A DNA stretch of 49,177 nucleotides from a virus: IMG/VR virus record IMGVR_UViG_3300036799_000080, positions 1-49,177 of that record; one strand, written 5' to 3'. Every line of letters starts with the position of its first letter. The stretch's first letter is position 1. Position numbers and translations under genes: made by a program. The notes under the pieces are model-generated. The model saw only the letters and a list, made by a program, of their open reading frames with translations, searched no databases and was not told the DNA's origin. Below are positions 48,863 through 49,177 of the stretch, piece by piece.

Positions 48863-49177
48863 CTATGTGGTCTGATCGTCGATCTCATTCTTCTGCGCCA
48901 GTGCACTCAGGAGAGATGCAAGGGCGGCGTTGCCACCTTTCGCCCCACTAATGATAGGTCTCGACACTGTGCCGATATTAAAAGCATCCTGTCCAGCTGG
49001 GCCTGGAGGTCCCGGAGTGTACGGTCCAGCAGGGCCAACATCACCTTTTCGTCCTGGGGGGCCAGGGATGAAGCTGTCACGTCCAGCTTTACCATCAAGG
49101 CCAGGGATTGACAGTCCATTCTTACCAGCAGTGCCAGGTGCTCCAGCTGCGCCCGCTGGACCTGTCGTGCCCGGAAG
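48863..49177 (-). CDS. Collagen-like virion protein, C-terminal part (joins 1-328)
   Basis: The reading frame from 328 continues here across the join and ends with TAG at 48865-48863. It adds more Gly-X-Y triplets ([12 protein letters not shown]) and then a non-collagenous C-terminus of about 40 residues ([13 protein letters not shown] and so on), likely the trimerisation head. The part 49051-49177 duplicates 1-127. Confidence 0.85.
   Translation of the reverse strand, partial: LPGTTGPAGAAGAPGTAGKNGLSIPGLDGKAGRDSFIPGPPGRKGDVGPAGPYTPGPPGPAGQDAFNIGTVSRPIISGAKGGNAALASLLSALAQKNEIDDQTT
49051..49177. repeat. Terminal direct repeat, right copy
   Basis: Identical to positions 1-127; see the left copy. 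It shows the contig is closed. Confidence 0.9.

Noticed and set aside
1-49177. Integrase, excisionase or repressor genes
   Set aside because: I searched for their motifs in all good reading frames and saw none, so no lysogeny module is claimed.

Overview
The window is a complete, circularly closed assembly of a tailed-phage genome. The first 127 bases are repeated exactly as the last 127, so the unique genome is 49,050 bp. The gene set points to a short-tailed (podovirus-like) phage: a large portal, scaffold, capsid, adaptor and nozzle-like proteins, fibers and a block of very large internal or ejection proteins are present, but I see no tape measure, tail tube or sheath. No integrase, repressor, RNA polymerase, confident tRNA or CRISPR array is visible, so it looks virulent and dependent on host RNA polymerase. 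The host cannot be named from the sequence. The base composition is moderately GC-rich and promoters are of sigma70 type.

The genome has two divergent transcription units. A near-consensus promoter at about 16.52-16.55 kb drives the leftward (minus) late unit: small terminase, decoration-like proteins, a small membrane protein, large terminase, a possible lysis group with an amidase, portal, scaffold, capsid and tail genes. It continues through position 1 into 49-39.4 kb, with a collagen-like protein, a GNAT acetyltransferase, ejection-type proteins and a 2131-residue virion protein carrying an M15 peptidase-like and a GGDEF-like domain. The rightward (plus) early and middle unit runs from about 16.7 to 39.4 kb. 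It starts with a promoter-proximal gene, a strong terminator and an AT-rich, repeat-flanked region that may be the replication origin. About 20 small overlapping genes of unknown function follow, then an AAA+ ATPase built like the proteasomal ATPases PAN/ARC/Mpa. After a second promoter come a paralog of the first early gene, a roughly 690-base noncoding region full of RNA-like stems, and the nucleotide and replication genes: HD phosphohydrolase, RecB/Cas4-like nuclease, GroES-like co-chaperonin, Sak4-like ATPase, DUF669-like protein, ParB-methyltransferase fusion, glycosylase-DNA polymerase A fusion, ThyX and a DUF3987-like ATPase. The two units collide at 39,416-39,419, where one CTAG supplies both stop codons.

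The most unusual genome-wide signal is a 22-bp imperfect palindrome (arms AGGTATTCA and TGAATNNCT around four bases) present in at least 11 copies spread round the genome. It mostly fills the few gaps between tightly overlapped genes, and one copy sits in the divergent control region and one beside the AT-rich region. A ParB-like protein encoded just after one copy is a natural candidate reader, but that link is inference.
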